Shown here: positions 11,740 to 23,721 of the stretch, in pieces
Numbering within the stretch: position 1 is the first letter of the stretch
How the letters are laid out: the number at the start of each line of letters is the position of its first letter
DNA from: Acanthaster planci
Taxonomy: Eukaryota > Echinodermata > Asteroidea > Valvatida > Acanthasteridae
Reading direction: 5' to 3'
DNA length: 64,000 nt
NCBI RefSeq assembly: GCF_001949145.1
Contig: NW_019091357.1
Span: 1,186,439 to 1,250,438 of the forward strand
Notes under the pieces: generated by a model
Told to the model about the DNA's origin: nothing
Database searches by the model: none
The model's input: the letters and a program-made list of their open reading frames with translations, nothing else
Program-made: the position numbers and the translations under genes

Positions 11740-14700
11740 ATGCCGTTGTCTTGTCGATTCTACGAGCAACACTACCCAGAAGTGGAAGATGTGGTTATGG
11801 TCAATATCCGCTCCATCGCCGAGATGGGAGCCTACGTCAACTTGCTGGAGTACAAGAACATCGAGGGCATGATCATGCTGAGTGAATTGTCGAGACGACG
11901 TATCCGATCCATCAACAAGCTGATTAGGGTCGGCAGGAATGAGTGTGTGGTGGTCATCCGAGTGGACAAGGACAAAGGTAGGTCACCTCATTGAAGTACC
12001 GCTGTGATTTATTTTCTGCCGTTGAAAAAGTCCCTCAATTTCCCTTCTTATGTTTGTTCATAAGTTAGAATTCTGTGCAGAGGATAAGGTTGAAAAATTG
12101 TCCTTTTTCAAAAGTATTCAGTTGGGTAGGTGGAAAATTTGGCCCGTCCTGAATTGATAGGTTTGCTAATGTGGTATTCAGACAAGCATTTTTGTCACAT
12201 ATTGATAATAAATAGCATTAAATTTCCTATTTTCAAACTGATACAATCCAATTTTCCACATAAAAGTAAGATTGTGTTTTGATATCCTGAAAATCACTTT
12301 GATAGATACTTTGTACACCATAACCTGATCTTGAATCAGCAAGTGTGATTATTAAAAACCAATAAAATTCAGTCTTTGAGAACTGAAATGTACTCCGCCT
12401 GCTTTGTTTGCATGAAAAAGGTTACATTGATTTATCCAAGAGAAGAGTGTCGACAGAAGAGATTGCAAAGTGTGAGGAGAAATATGCAAAAGCCAAAACA
12501 GTAAGTGAAAAAAAAGGTTTACTTGGAATGGTCAGTAATTCTGAATTGAAAAGCTGTGGGTAACGTAGGCCTGTCAAAAATCACTATAAAAGAAAAGAAA
12601 TACCTTTAGATTTCTAGGCCAATACATGTAGCATGTCCAAACCTTTTCCAGGTGAGACACAAGGTAGTTCTTTCCTTTTGGTTCTTTCTTGTGTTAAAAA
12701 CCTATTGCACTGTATTTGAGAAATAGAAATTTGTACCTGTCCAGTGCCCCTTTGAGATTCCAAAGCGAAACTGATTCATTAGATGTTTTATGTACCTGCC
12801 AGTGTTCTATTCGAGTCCATCACAAGTCCTTTCACAAGTCCTTTCACAAGTTCCTTCACAATTCCAGTCCCAAGTCCCTTCATCAGTCCAGCCATAAGTA
12901 ACACGATGAACAATGACAAAGGAATGCTTTTGTCACAGCACATTTGCATAGCCTGAACTGGCTAAAGACAGAATGATATAGGAACTTGCAGGAACTTGCC
13001 ATGGACTTGAATACAATAATACTACTACTAAGACTTATAACGCGCGTTTTCGCAAGTTACAATGCACAGCAAGGACAACTCCAGAAAATAAGTTACGATA
13101 AGCTAATGTCAGGAGAACAGATGAGCTTTCAGTCTAGCCCTAAATTGGTCAAAGGAACTGATGTTATAGATGTTACTTGGTAAGGAGTTCCAGCATCGGG
13201 GACCAGACACTGAAAAGGCCCTGTCCCCTGCCTTTTTGAATGTGTGTGGAACTCTCAGATTGTTAGAAGAGCGAAGGCCACTATGGCTAGGTGCATTAAG
13301 GTCATACAACTCTAGTACCTACCCTGTGCTGATTCAATGTGAACCTTTGAACTTTTCCCCTCAGGTCAACAGCATCTTGCGGCACGTCGGCGAAATCCTG
13401 CACTATGAAAGTGACAGCCAACTTGAAGAGTTGTACCAGAAGACGGCATGGCACTTTGACCACAAATACCACAGTCCTGGTTATGGCGCTTACGAAGCAT
13501 TCAAGACCTCAGTCAGGTAAAATGAAACCTCTGAGTTAGACAACTGCCCCGCGTATGGCAGTACGAAATCTTGTGATGCCCTTCAAGGGTTACACATATG
13601 AACCTTTATTGCAACTCATATTGCACCTATCGGTTAGGGTCACGAAAGTTCGCTCACCTTCTGCTTACAGACTAAGCAGCGCCCTCAAGCAGTCTTGCAC
13701 AGACTTCAATGAGGCTCCAACTTTTGTTGCAGTAACACCAACTACGGCTTTCATATTTTCATCACCCTTGACCCACAGTGACCCCTCGATACTGGACGAG
13801 TGCCAGCTAGATGAACAAACAAGGAAAGTACTCATGGAGAACATCCACAGACGGTTAACGCCTCAAGCCGTCAAAATCAGGGCAGGTGATTACCACAAGT
13901 CATATGCTATTCTTACAAGTCGTCGACAGTCCACCAGTAATGTATTGAGTCCATCAAAAGTCTTTTTACAAGTCCCTTCACAAGTCCAGTCACAAGTCCA
14001 GTCACAAGTCCCTTCACAAGGCCAGAATGCTTTTGTCACAGCTCATTTGAATAGTTTGTGAATTAGCTTAAAACTGAATGACTTGTGATTGACTCGAATG
14101 CAACACTGCAGTCCACTTCAACTGTTTCCCACAAAATTTCACTCTCAAAGTACATGTCATTAGATGTTACTGTATTTACCTGTATCTTGACACAGAGCAC
14201 GGTTCTCACAGTGATATGGAAATCTCAGTGTTTCTTAAACTTCAAAGTTTGACCTGAGAATTGGTCTTACGAGTCTGTAGATGTTTGGTTTTTGTCCCAA
14301 TCAAGCTGTTGGTATATCTACCTCTTTTCAGACATTGAGGTTGCCTGTTATGGCTATGATGGTATTGATGCTGTGAAGGATGCATTGTTCAAAGGCTTGG
14401 ACCTATCAACCGAAGAAATGCCCATCAAGGTATTGGATTACATTTCATTTCTTCCATGTCTTTCAAGAATATCCACCTTCTTTATTATTTGATCATTATA
14501 TAAATTAACAGATTGGTTCACTGATCATTTGCTGATGTATTAATTGACAAGTGCAAGGATTTGCCGTGTAATTTTCTGATAAAGTCATGAATTGATTCGT
14601 AGGATGAGTTGCTTTATGAACACCTGATGCCTTCGTTTGTAGTTGACTGTTTTACGTCTTGTTTTAGATCAACCTGATTGCCCCGCCCCAGTATGTCGTG

Positions 14701-15046
14701 ACAACACAGACGCTGGAGCGAGTAGAAGGCCTCAAGAAGCTGAACACTGCCATCGAACTCATTAGGAACTCCATCCGAGCGAGTGGAGGAGTCTTCAACG
14801 TAGTCATGGCAGTGAGTTTCCCTCCCCTCCCCACCATAAACCAAACCGTTACTGTCACAAGTAGTCGTTGCGGGAATTGGAACTATTTTGTTTTCTTTTT
14901 TTGGCCTACAGCCCAAGGTTGTCACAGACACAGAGGAGATGGAATTAGCCAAACATCTGGAGAAATTAGAACAGGCCAACGCGGAGGTTGCTGGAGACGA
15001 TGATAACGAGGAGGAAATCACCGGTATGGGAAATGACGCTGAATAA
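11740..15046 (+). CDS. EIF2S1: EIF2S1, translation initiation factor eIF2 alpha
   Basis: Seven coding exons: 11740-11977, 12421-12500, 13365-13516, 13779-13885, 14332-14429, 14668-14811 and 14912-15046. They predict 317 residues (human 315). An untranslated 5' exon is implied by an acceptor (ATACAG) about 40 bp before the ATG. The N-terminal S1 domain (~residues 15-87) contains the kinase-target loop [11 protein letters not shown], with the regulatory serine at residue 51 (the Ser51 phosphorylated by PERK, GCN2 and related kinases) intact. The helical domain ([21 protein letters not shown]) and the C-terminal domain ([29 protein letters not shown]) follow, and the acidic tail ends MGNDAE. Role: the alpha subunit of the eIF2-GTP-Met-tRNAi complex, where phosphorylation blocks eIF2B recycling. 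Two introns carry CAAGTCC-type MITEs and intron 2 also carries a LINE tail. A possible poly(A) signal ATTAAA is at 15233. Confidence 0.96.
12810..13011. mobile_element. CAAGTCC MITE, copy 1 (EIF2S1 intron 2)
   Basis: Terminal inverted repeats TTCGAGTCCATCACAAG and CTTGCCATGGACTTGAA, flanked on both sides by TA (12808-12809 and 13012-13013). The left part contains imperfect tandem CACAAGTCCTTT units. Shares the internal block GAATGCTTTTGTCACAG with copies at 13945 and 55594. Family inferred as Tc1/mariner-like from the TA duplication. Confidence 0.75.
13109..13309 (-). mobile_element. LINE ORF2 C-terminal fragment
   Basis: The minus-strand frame contains [20 protein letters not shown] followed by [16 protein letters not shown]. 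This is the conserved tail seen at the end of CR1/L2-type LINE polymerase proteins in many invertebrates. It is a 5'-truncated insertion inside intron 2 of EIF2S1, on the opposite strand to the gene. Confidence 0.8.
13945..14098. mobile_element. CAAGTCC MITE, copy 2 (EIF2S1 intron 4)
   Basis: Left end TTGAGTCCATCAAAAGTC; right end CTTGTGATTGACTCGAA. The left TA (13943-13944) is intact and the right is TG. It carries about five tandem ~11-bp units of the form CACAAGTCCNNT (13970-14022). Confidence 0.7.
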
Positions 15047-16978
15047 TCTTTCTCAGATGAGACTATATATGGTAGATCTCCATAGCGACACTGTTGCCCG
15101 GTTACTATGAATGTCTCAATCAGGTCGTGCTTCAAGACCTATACTTTTTGCTTAGTGCTGAAAGCAAAAACAAGTCAATGTTTTTTTTTGTTTTTATGTT
15201 AGAAAACCATGACTGAATCATAAACCACAGGCATTAAAGACCCTGGATGACCTTTGACCCCTAACACCATCTTTCATCAAACTTCCTTATTAAGTAAGAA
15301 ATGGATCACACCTCAGGAAGTTGGGGCCGTGTTTGTAAACTCAATAACATATATGCTTAAGAAAAACTGGGGTTTTTTTATTTGAGGTGCATTACACTCT
15401 TTAGATGCAAGAAGCAACTTTGTACATACGAGGGATATATCCAGCACGTTACATGAACTTGATCTTATCAATTCATTTCCCAGTTAATGGGAAATGTGGA
15501 ATGAGGATACTCTGCTTTCCAACTTTCTTGGGGGCGATGAAAATTTGTGTCTGCGCCGACAAACCAAATAAACCAAATCAGAGAATTTTAAGCATCATTT
15601 CTTCCTTTCTGTGATCAGAATGAGCCCAAAGTTTGAATTTCATTGCAATTAGGCATAAATTAACAGATGCATGTGGGGCCTTTCATACAATTTATTATCA
15701 ACACAAGTTCTGTGGTGCTTAGTGCATACTAAAATATACATTTTCAATACATTCACCATGATTTCTAATCATCTTTGGAAAAATAAAACATTTTTCAGTT
15801 TTCTACATTCCATGCGATCTACTATTGCTATGCACTATTACTGTTGCACTGCATCTTAAACTACGTGAAACTCCTTCCCGAAGGTACAGTCTCTTCTATT
15901 TGCATATGTCTGAATACTTATTCAAAGCAGCTGCATTATTCATATTTCAAAAATATGACAGTCTTCCTAGTTTGTCGTCTACATCTGCTCCAGAGCCAAC
16001 AGACATTGACATTAATAAATTCATAATTTTGCACGCATGTGCACGAATGGCCTTGGTAGCAAGAAGTGTAAGCGGACCACTGAAAAGGACTTTTCACTTG
16101 TGATTTTTCTTGTGCGCACAAGATTGCCGTATCTAAGCAGGTCTCCTTTCATGCTGCTTCATAGCAAAAACCAATCTGAAGAAAAGGAACTTAGAGCCAG
16201 AAAACCCGAGAGAAAATGATGAAAGTCGCGCCCTTGCACATTTTCAATGGCCGGCTCACACTTCTCGCTGCCAAGGCCATTTGTGCGCATGCTTGCACAT
16301 TTATGAATTAATTAGTGAAGAGAACTATGGGCTTCCTACTTTACATCTTATTTGCATATGCAAAGTAGTCACGTTCATCAGTATATACATAAATTCAAAA
16401 TTTGCCATTACATTTGATATTCTTTTATGCAGATGATTATTACTACAGATAAAATTAAGCACTACGATACTCAAACATTTCAACACGTTTTCAAATCATT
16501 TTTAAAATCACCTTTGGCAAATTACTCTGTTACTTAAATAGTTGTTGACTACAAAAAAAAATAAAGGATAGATTTACATGTATTCTTTCCTGCAATTTAT
16601 TTTTGGCTCTGATCATATCAAGCACTATGACATTCAATAAACACCCAGTTCACATTCCAATACCATCATTTCAATTATTCATTATTTATATAAATCATGG
16701 CGCGTCCAACTTTGTGATGAAGTCACTTACAAACCGGATAAAATAAAATAAGGACTAATATCCATCTGAAAGCATTAGAACTTAAAATCTATGTAGCAAT
16801 ATGTTCTACAGCTATTGGCCCTTCTATATTTGCATGCATTTGCATATTCAAGCAACCTAATTATATATGCTTAATCAACAGCAAACCATATCTTCTTCCT
16901 GGTGTATTCTCTTAACACCTGTTCCAGGGCCTACTGCCCTCCTTATTTACAAACATTTGCATATGCAAAGCAGTTTCA
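15047..16978. other. EIF2S1 3' flank and 3' flank of reductase copy A
   Basis: No exon recognised. From about 15355 the DNA is the homologue of 33000-33750 (for example GGCATAAATTAA at both 15650 and 33322), so it is the distal arm of the A/B segmental duplication and probably includes the 3' UTR of copy A. It is longer than its partner, so it holds insertions. Confidence 0.55.
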
Positions 16979-18707
16979 CTATTCATCAGGTTTCATAAGC
17001 AGTACAGTCTTACCCCTGGCGTGTCCTTTTCGTACATGTTCCAGGGCCTCGTTGCAATCTTCCATATTGAACACTTTCTCCACAATCGGCTTGATCTGAA
17101 AATTGTTTCGAAAAAATCATGGTTATGTTCAAACGTTAAAATGCAGCAAGTTGCCACAGGTCCATTTTGGAAGTAGAATCTGTCCATTTTTTCCACCCAC
17201 TAGGCATTCCAATTCATCAAAATGACAGTGTCACATATTAAAGGGAAACACTAGACTTGTTCTTTGTATTAATGCAAATTGACAATAAGTAAACGCATCT
17301 CTTTGGAAGTCATTGTACAAGACCTTGTCCATGGGGTCATTCCTGACAGAACTGACACTATGGCTCTTGGAAATATGTCAATCAGGAGAATTTCAAAGAC
17401 TAATTATTGCCATCAAATCTTGAACCATTTTTACTCTCAAACCCCCTCAAAAATCAACAATCAAGCTTCCGCCTCACTGTTCTATCAGCCCAGGCTGAAA
17501 CATGGTTCCAACTCTAAGCATACCTTGTCTTGTTCCACCAAACCAGCAACAACATCCAAACCTTCAGCACTCGGAGCCAAAAAGCCGTACTTGAAAGTTC
17601 TCCCGTGGAACAACTTCTGTTTACCATAAAAACAGAGAGAATCACAAAACTACTTATCCCGTAACACTGCACAAGTCAAACGCAACCGTCCCCACTAAAT
17701 GCCAAACTATTTTTTGACGGCTTAAAATACCTATATGATTTCATTTTGCCAAAGTAGCTTGGGTATGCTGGAAAACCAAAAAGTAAATCAATACACAGGC
17801 TGCGTCCTGTGTCCAGTAATGTCTTGTAAGACATGAGAAGATGTGACCACTGACCTGTGGGATGCTGATGCGGTACAGGTCATACATGATCTTAGGGGTG
17901 CCCAGCAGAAGGCCATACTTGTCCAAAGTCATCATGGGGGGTGAGATCAAAGTGACCATACAGCCTCCTCGCTTGCAGAGATTCAGACAGGTCTGGTAGG
18001 AGCGCGGACCGAGGCTATCTAGGACCACATCAAACCTGCAACATCCAAGGAATCCGAGTAATTGAAAAAAACTGAACAGCGCCCCCCCAGCTTAACTATC
18101 AATTTCTTAATCAGTCGCGTGACATAGGACTGACTGCATCCAGCCACTTGCCTCGGCTTGTCTTTGAGGGCGCTCTCCAGATCTGTCTTCGAATAATCCA
18201 CAACCTCATCTGCTCCCAGCTTCTTCACAAACTCTTGACCACTGGTGCTGCAGCTGGTGGTCACATGACCTCCCCAGGCCTTCACTAATTGGATGGCGAA
18301 GGAACCGACACCCCCAGTGCCAGCGAGAACAAGAACACTGTAAAAGAAGAGAATGTTTGAAAATAAAAGTGGATAGATAATCCATGGCAACACAACTCCA
18401 GAATCAAAATATTCTAACACCCCAAGTAATCTTTCCTCAGACAGCTTACCGTTTACCGGCAGTATTTCCTGAGGACAGACCAGCAGCTCTCACCAGTGCT
18501 CCCCAGGTTGTCATGGCAGCGAAGGTTAAGGCCGCTGACTGGACATGAGTAAGTGAGCTAGGCTTCTGGGTTACAAGTCCTTCCTTGACGAGGACATACT
18601 CCGCAAAGGTGCCAGGTAGTGGGACAATAGACAGGACTCCCCACACCTGAGTTCAGAACAAACAATGTCCATGATCCAGTGGCTGAAATGGTATTATTTC
18701 CTACATA

Positions 18708-19179
18708 CAGTGGAACGCTGCTATAACGACCACGACGGGGTCCACGCTAAATGTTCAGTACAGCGGTCATTCGGTATAGCGAAATCAACTGCCGAACGTT
18801 TCATTGCCATGTTGACTAGTGCCCTCTCTTGTCTAACTGAAGTGCGCCCTCTTACGATACAAATGTACTATGATTCGCTGTTTTCGTGATGTTTTGCCAT
18901 TGCATTCACATTTTTCTAGGTTTCTAGAAATGTATCTGAATTCTTTTTGTTTTTTTATTCAATCTTGAGTTACAAAATTGCTATTTAGTTTATCCTAAAA
19001 GTCGTGAAGCTACCGCTCACGATCGACCTCTGATGCATGCTGTGGCGAATCTCGTTTGATTTGCTAAGTTCTACATAATGTTCGGTAGGTTTTGTACACA
19101 AAATATTGGGAACCAAGCACGATATTTGGTACAGCCGAATGTACGGTATAGCAGTGTTCGGTATAGTGACATTGCACTG
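18708..19179. mobile_element. Pogo/Tigger-like MITE in copy A intron 3
   Basis: The left end CAGTGGAACGCTGCTATAACG and the right end, read inward as CAGTGCAATGTCACTATACCG, are imperfect inverted repeats flanked by TA (18706-18707 and 19180-19181). CAGTGGAAC...TATAACGA is the terminal style of pogo/Tigger and related Tc1-mariner elements. The matching intron of copy B lacks it. At 472 bp with no transposase frame, it is non-autonomous. Confidence 0.75.
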
Positions 19180-20467
19180 TATTGACATTTCAAACATCAA
19201 ATTTTTGTGGCGCCACAGATCAACGTTTATACACGGCATTCACATATAGCCAATGGCACTGAACATCTTCCTACAAATATGGTGTCCTACGAGAGATCTA
19301 TATGATCAACATAATCCTGATGCTACAACTCTGTGGTCACAGAACTAGGAACCAATGAGATATGATCACTGAGATGGAATCCTTTTGTGAAGCAGTTCCT
19401 GCATTCTTGCATGTTTCCAAACCAATTTTGCCAGCGTGCCTTCTAGCCCAGAATTCAATTGAGATTGAAGCAAACTGGTTGAGCCTTTGCACTGTTGATA
19501 AGACTGCGTGTACCCTATAAGTCACATGAAATGGTATTTACCTCGTCACCTACTTTGACCTTTGACACGGACTTCCCCACTGCCTCCACAACACCGGAGA
19601 AATCTTTGCCAAAAATCAGAGGAAACTCTTGCCATCGCCAGCGGCTATCTACAGTTATTTTTTTTTACAAAAGGTAAAAAGCATCAATTAATTCAAACTG
19701 CTTTGAATAAAAGCCAAAATTTTGATGTGGCAGAATCGCATCCTGATTCCCAACTGTGACAGGTGCCTCGGGGAAACTGCATACTTGAAAACATGAACAT
19801 TTGAAAAGCATTATTTTGATGTTAAGAATACAGAACTTTGATGAATCATCAAGTCTCTGCAGTTTACAAGTAAAATGGATTCCCCATTAGTAAAATAATT
19901 TTGTATGCCCACAGCACATTAAAAAATAGATACCTAGCAAATTGGAAACAGAAATACCTTCAGCTTTCTGCGGAGAAAGTTTAATATTCTCTTTCCAAAT
20001 CCTTCCCTCATCTTGATGTCAATGGGATTGATGGTTGTTGCATGGACTCTCACTAGCACATCGTGTGGTAAGACCACCTCAGGCCTGGGGTGTGTCTCGC
20101 ACACCATCGGCACATCACTCCCATATGACTTGGTCAAGAGCGCCCTCATGCTGTGGCTCCCAGAATAGTAGACCGCTTTGGTGGCTGCATGGATTTCCTT
20201 GTACCAGACACACAGCGCGCCCACCCAGAGTGCCACCAGACCAGCGTTCAACGTGGCAGATGACACTGTAAATGATGTTGCAAAACATTGACAAAATGAC
20301 AAGTTTGAAAACCCGAGGCATTCGCAAGCGATCTTTAGATACCTCTGTTGAAACGGTTCGTAAGGTTTACTGCTGATAAAAGGACATCTCAAAACTTGAA
20401 ACATTCTTATCGCTTACCATAAAAGTAGAACCTTACTGAATGTCCCATTGGGAATTTGGCTCATATT

Positions 20468-20615
20468 CAGGGGGGAGATTGACCAATGATAAAAACAAAG
20501 AAGCTGAACTGTGAAAATCTCCTCTACTTTTGTACACAGCCTGTGAGGAAAAAAGCTGAAATCTAGAACAAAAAAAGCTGAAATCATCTAAAAAGCTGAG
20601 AAATCTCACCCCTGC
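20468..20615. mobile_element. CAGGGG...CCCTG MITE, copy 1
   Basis: Ends CAGGGGGGAGATTG and AATCTCACCCCTG are inverted repeats, bracketed by a 6-bp direct repeat CATATT (20462-20467, 20616-20621). The body is dominated by AAGCTGAAATC-like units. A second copy is at 59894. It lies in the enlarged intron 1 of reductase copy A. Confidence 0.65.
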
Positions 20616-22904
20616 ATATTTTTCGTAAGTTGATTTCTTGTATGTGGAGGAACGTTGCATTTCTGATGATATGAACCTCAAGCAAGTGCTGCTAAAATTA
20701 TATCCTGAATTGAACTAAAATTAGGCCTACAAGACGGAGTTCCTTTAAAGGAACCAGGAAATAGAAAGATTTTTATAAATTTTACTAAAAACCCTTGAAA
20801 TTGCCTCTTTGGGTTTCAACTAACCTATTTCAAATTTTAGTTTTGCAATTTTAACCGACATTTTTATGCTTTTAAGGTTTTATGCTAATGATATTTGCAT
20901 ATTTATGAGCAGAACTATGATGTCATCCAAGGCACTGAATCTCAATGTTGCACTGATTTGTGCACAGAAAATTTCTAGATTTTTTAAACCACTGCTATGG
21001 CAGATTTTATTTTCTTTGGCAATTTATTGCTATGTAAGTTTATGGCAATCATCCAGCAAAAATCCTTTTCACTCACAGAAAAGCTCCCAGATAGCAAATT
21101 TGGGGTTCACACTTTGAACATGAAAACATGCAACCCGAACCATGTCTTCCCGGATTTCATCAAAGCAAAAGTGCCCTCACTTGTCCAGAAATGCTTGGTC
21201 AATCTTCAATGTTTGAAAAAGTGCACCATTCAGTTCATGTAACTCATCAAAAAAGATGTCGAACAGTCTTCATAGGTTTTAAAAATTGTCCAGAGGGAAA
21301 TCCGGCTGGATGTTCATTATCTCGTGGACTTAGGATTCCCAAGTGAGTGAACAAATAATGTCTCCAGTCTAGGGTTATCCCAACATTATGACACTCGCAG
21401 CGGGGGGGGGGGTCATGACAAGTGCTCTTGCCGTCTTGCCTTAACAGCATTTTTCCAGGGCCAAGAGCAATCGGTATATTTACCTTAAATCTGCCTCTTG
21501 GAAGTTGGAAAATGAAACACTGTGGATTCGTGGGGGAATAAACTTCATCGAACAGTAAAGTTAATGCAGTCAGCTTGTGTTCGCGACGTGACATACAGAG
21601 TGCATGCAGTGACGTGACTGGGCGAGTACGGCCACCTCCATGGTGGTACGGCTGTGCACGTGCGTGCGTAATTCTGCTCCATGTCCACACTTTCACATCT
21701 GAGTTTACATGTCAGTTGAAGTCCAAAATCCATTCTCAGCTTACTAATTAATAATTATGGGTACAGAGAAATACTATCTGGAAACGTGGGCGGTCTTATT
21801 GCTGGAAATCGTAGTTTTTGTTGACGAAAATCCTCTCAGCTGCTCAGTGCTCACTTCGATCTAAACAGCCGCCATGTTCCGGTTTGAACCAAAGATAGTA
21901 TCAAAGACAGTATAAAAATATAGCGCCGCCTGGCGGCGCCGCGCAGCTATGGCGCACTGAAGCAATTCAAGCTCCATTGAAAATAGCATAAAATCAACCA
22001 GGTTTGGAGCCCCATGCATGGCAGGCAACTGAAGTCCCTGAGGCCTCTCAAACAAAAAACAATGTGTTGTTTGGTCCTTCAGATTTCATTTGATTTTCAA
22101 TTTTTAGGAGGTTAACCTATGAATTTTTTAATTATCCGCCAAAAACAATTTCACCCCCCCAAAAAGTCAATGTTCCAAAGTCTTCTCAGCGGCCATTTTT
22201 CAAATGACATCCCTCACCTTTCGGGGCTCTTCTGACAAATTTTCAGTCACATTTTTGTCTGCTTTACCCCCAGATGGGTGCCCCTGAATCTACAGAGATG
22301 ATTCCGGGCCACACTGGCACAATCCCACCATTTCTTGGCCCAAACAGACCCCTCTTTTTGAAAGAATCTTTGGGGGGGGGGTACTTTTTATGCGCCTCAT
22401 CCAGGCGGAGAATTTTCCTCGAATTGGGTCACTGCACCCCATACTATCTTTGGTTTGGACTATACCATTAGGCTTCGGGGTAATTGGGTTGGCAAAAGTT
22501 TTGCGTTAAGAAAATCTCTTTTCGTAGATAAATTTTGATTTCAAATTTATCCAGTATCTCTCATTTTTATATTATACTTATTTTCCTGTTGTTTCAGTTT
22601 TAATGCGTGATGTGAACTTCAACCGTTTTTTTTTTTTTTTTGGTTACTTCTACATTAGGGCCCATCCGTTTTCTACACACACACTACACATAAATTCGGC
22701 TCACTGTTTCCGGATGCGCTCTTTTAAAACGAAACTTCAACAAAATAGACAAAATTTCTGTATCCTCGAAAACTGCAGCATTCAGAATATGGGTACAAAT
22801 GTTCAACAAATTGACTGAGGCTGTTGGTTTCTTTCTTTCACAAAATCTTTAAAAAGAATATTCGGCAGTCCCGGGAACATTTATGTAACCGTAACTTAGG
22901 GTTA

Positions 22905-23257
22905 GGGTAAGGGCAAAACCCGTTATATAAATTAAAATCCCCAACGCAAAAATACATCTTGAAAATAGTTCGCGGTACCCGCTGCTTCACCTGACTCGGA
23001 CCGGCCAGCCAATCCCGGCAAGCTTGGTGGTCGAGTGGTTAAGACGTCTGCACTAGTAAGCAGGGGGGTCGTGGGTTCGAGTCCCACCCGAGTAAGCTTG
23101 TGACTTTTCTGCAAACTCTCGGACAAGCACTGAGCATACAGTGTTTATTAATATACATGTTGGGTAAGGGCGTAACCCGTTATAGAAATTAACATCTCCC
23201 CAACGCAAAAATACCTCTTGAAAATAGTTCGCGGTCCCCACTGCTTCACCTGACTAT
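22905..23257. repeat. tRNA-related SINE with duplicated body
   Basis: A block starting GGGTAAGGG and ending CTGCTTCACCTGACT occurs twice in direct orientation, at 22905-22996 and 23162-23255, offset 257 bp. Between them, 23021-23094 is tRNA-like: A box TGGTCGAGTGG, perfect T arm (GTGGG TTCGAGT CCCAC), and an acceptor pairing at 6 of 7 positions. The anticodon loop has 8 instead of 7 bases, so I read it as a SINE head, not a working tRNA. Confidence 0.7.
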
Positions 23258-23721
23258 GTGTAGGCTACATAGGCCAAAGGCTCGAGATTTACGGCTTGGC
23301 CTTGTTAGAGTTACTGAGAAACTTACCTCCTGTGACAACTGTTAGGGATTCATACGGCAGGAGACTGAAACACACAGGGAGCAAGACAGACAGTGAGACC
23401 ACGTACCACGGAGGAACGAAAATTAACAGGAGCTCAAGGCCAGTGCTTGTGAAGTCCAAAGACATTGTGACCACTAGCTGTGTGACAGATTCGCCACCGT
23501 GACGGACCGCGACAATCAACGTTATGTGCTAGCTGTGGTGAATGCAGCCCAATTTTTATAACTATAGGTCTGTGATTGTGACGAAACATGAACGCACTTT
23601 GATCCCTACCCGGATATACCGGATTCCAAGGCTTCCCTGCCATCAAGCGCCCCCGGGGTGCACCCATCATGTATGTGTTAATCCCATTCGCCAATGTTTC
23701 GTTTCAACGGAAAATGATTAA

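Larger units (their letters stand above)
16979..23465 (-). pseudogene. RTN4IP1-like MDR reductase, copy A (frameshifted)
   Basis: Eight exons: 23327-23465, 19958-20265, 19542-19648, 18450-18646, 18152-18337, 17855-18035, 17524-17616 and 16979-17095. They correspond to about 442 residues. The start is the ATG at 23465; another in-frame ATG lies at 23519. Two hydrophobic segments come first (~residues 10-45 and 50-66), then a GroES-like domain (VLPHDVLVRVHATTINPIDI, FGKDFSGVVEAVG, VPLPGTFAEYVL) and the NADPH-binding Rossmann motif VLVLAGTGGVGSFAIQLVKA. The protein ends RKGHARGKTVLLMKPDE. RTN4IP1 family members are mitochondrial NADPH oxidoreductases. Exon 3 is 107 bp, versus 108 in copies B and C: one base is missing at about 19628-19631, which brings a stop a few codons on. 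Skipping to a later AG (GAG|TTT) would restore frame. It could therefore be a young pseudogene, a gene with a shifted acceptor, or a sequencing error. Exon 5 uses a GC donor. Confidence 0.8.

Noticed and set aside
22896-22910. TTAGGG telomere-like repeats
   Set aside because: Only about two units, embedded in a SINE-like block; not a telomeric array.
23021-23094. Functional tRNA-Thr (AGT)
   Set aside because: Eight-base anticodon loop, an acceptor mismatch and SINE context.
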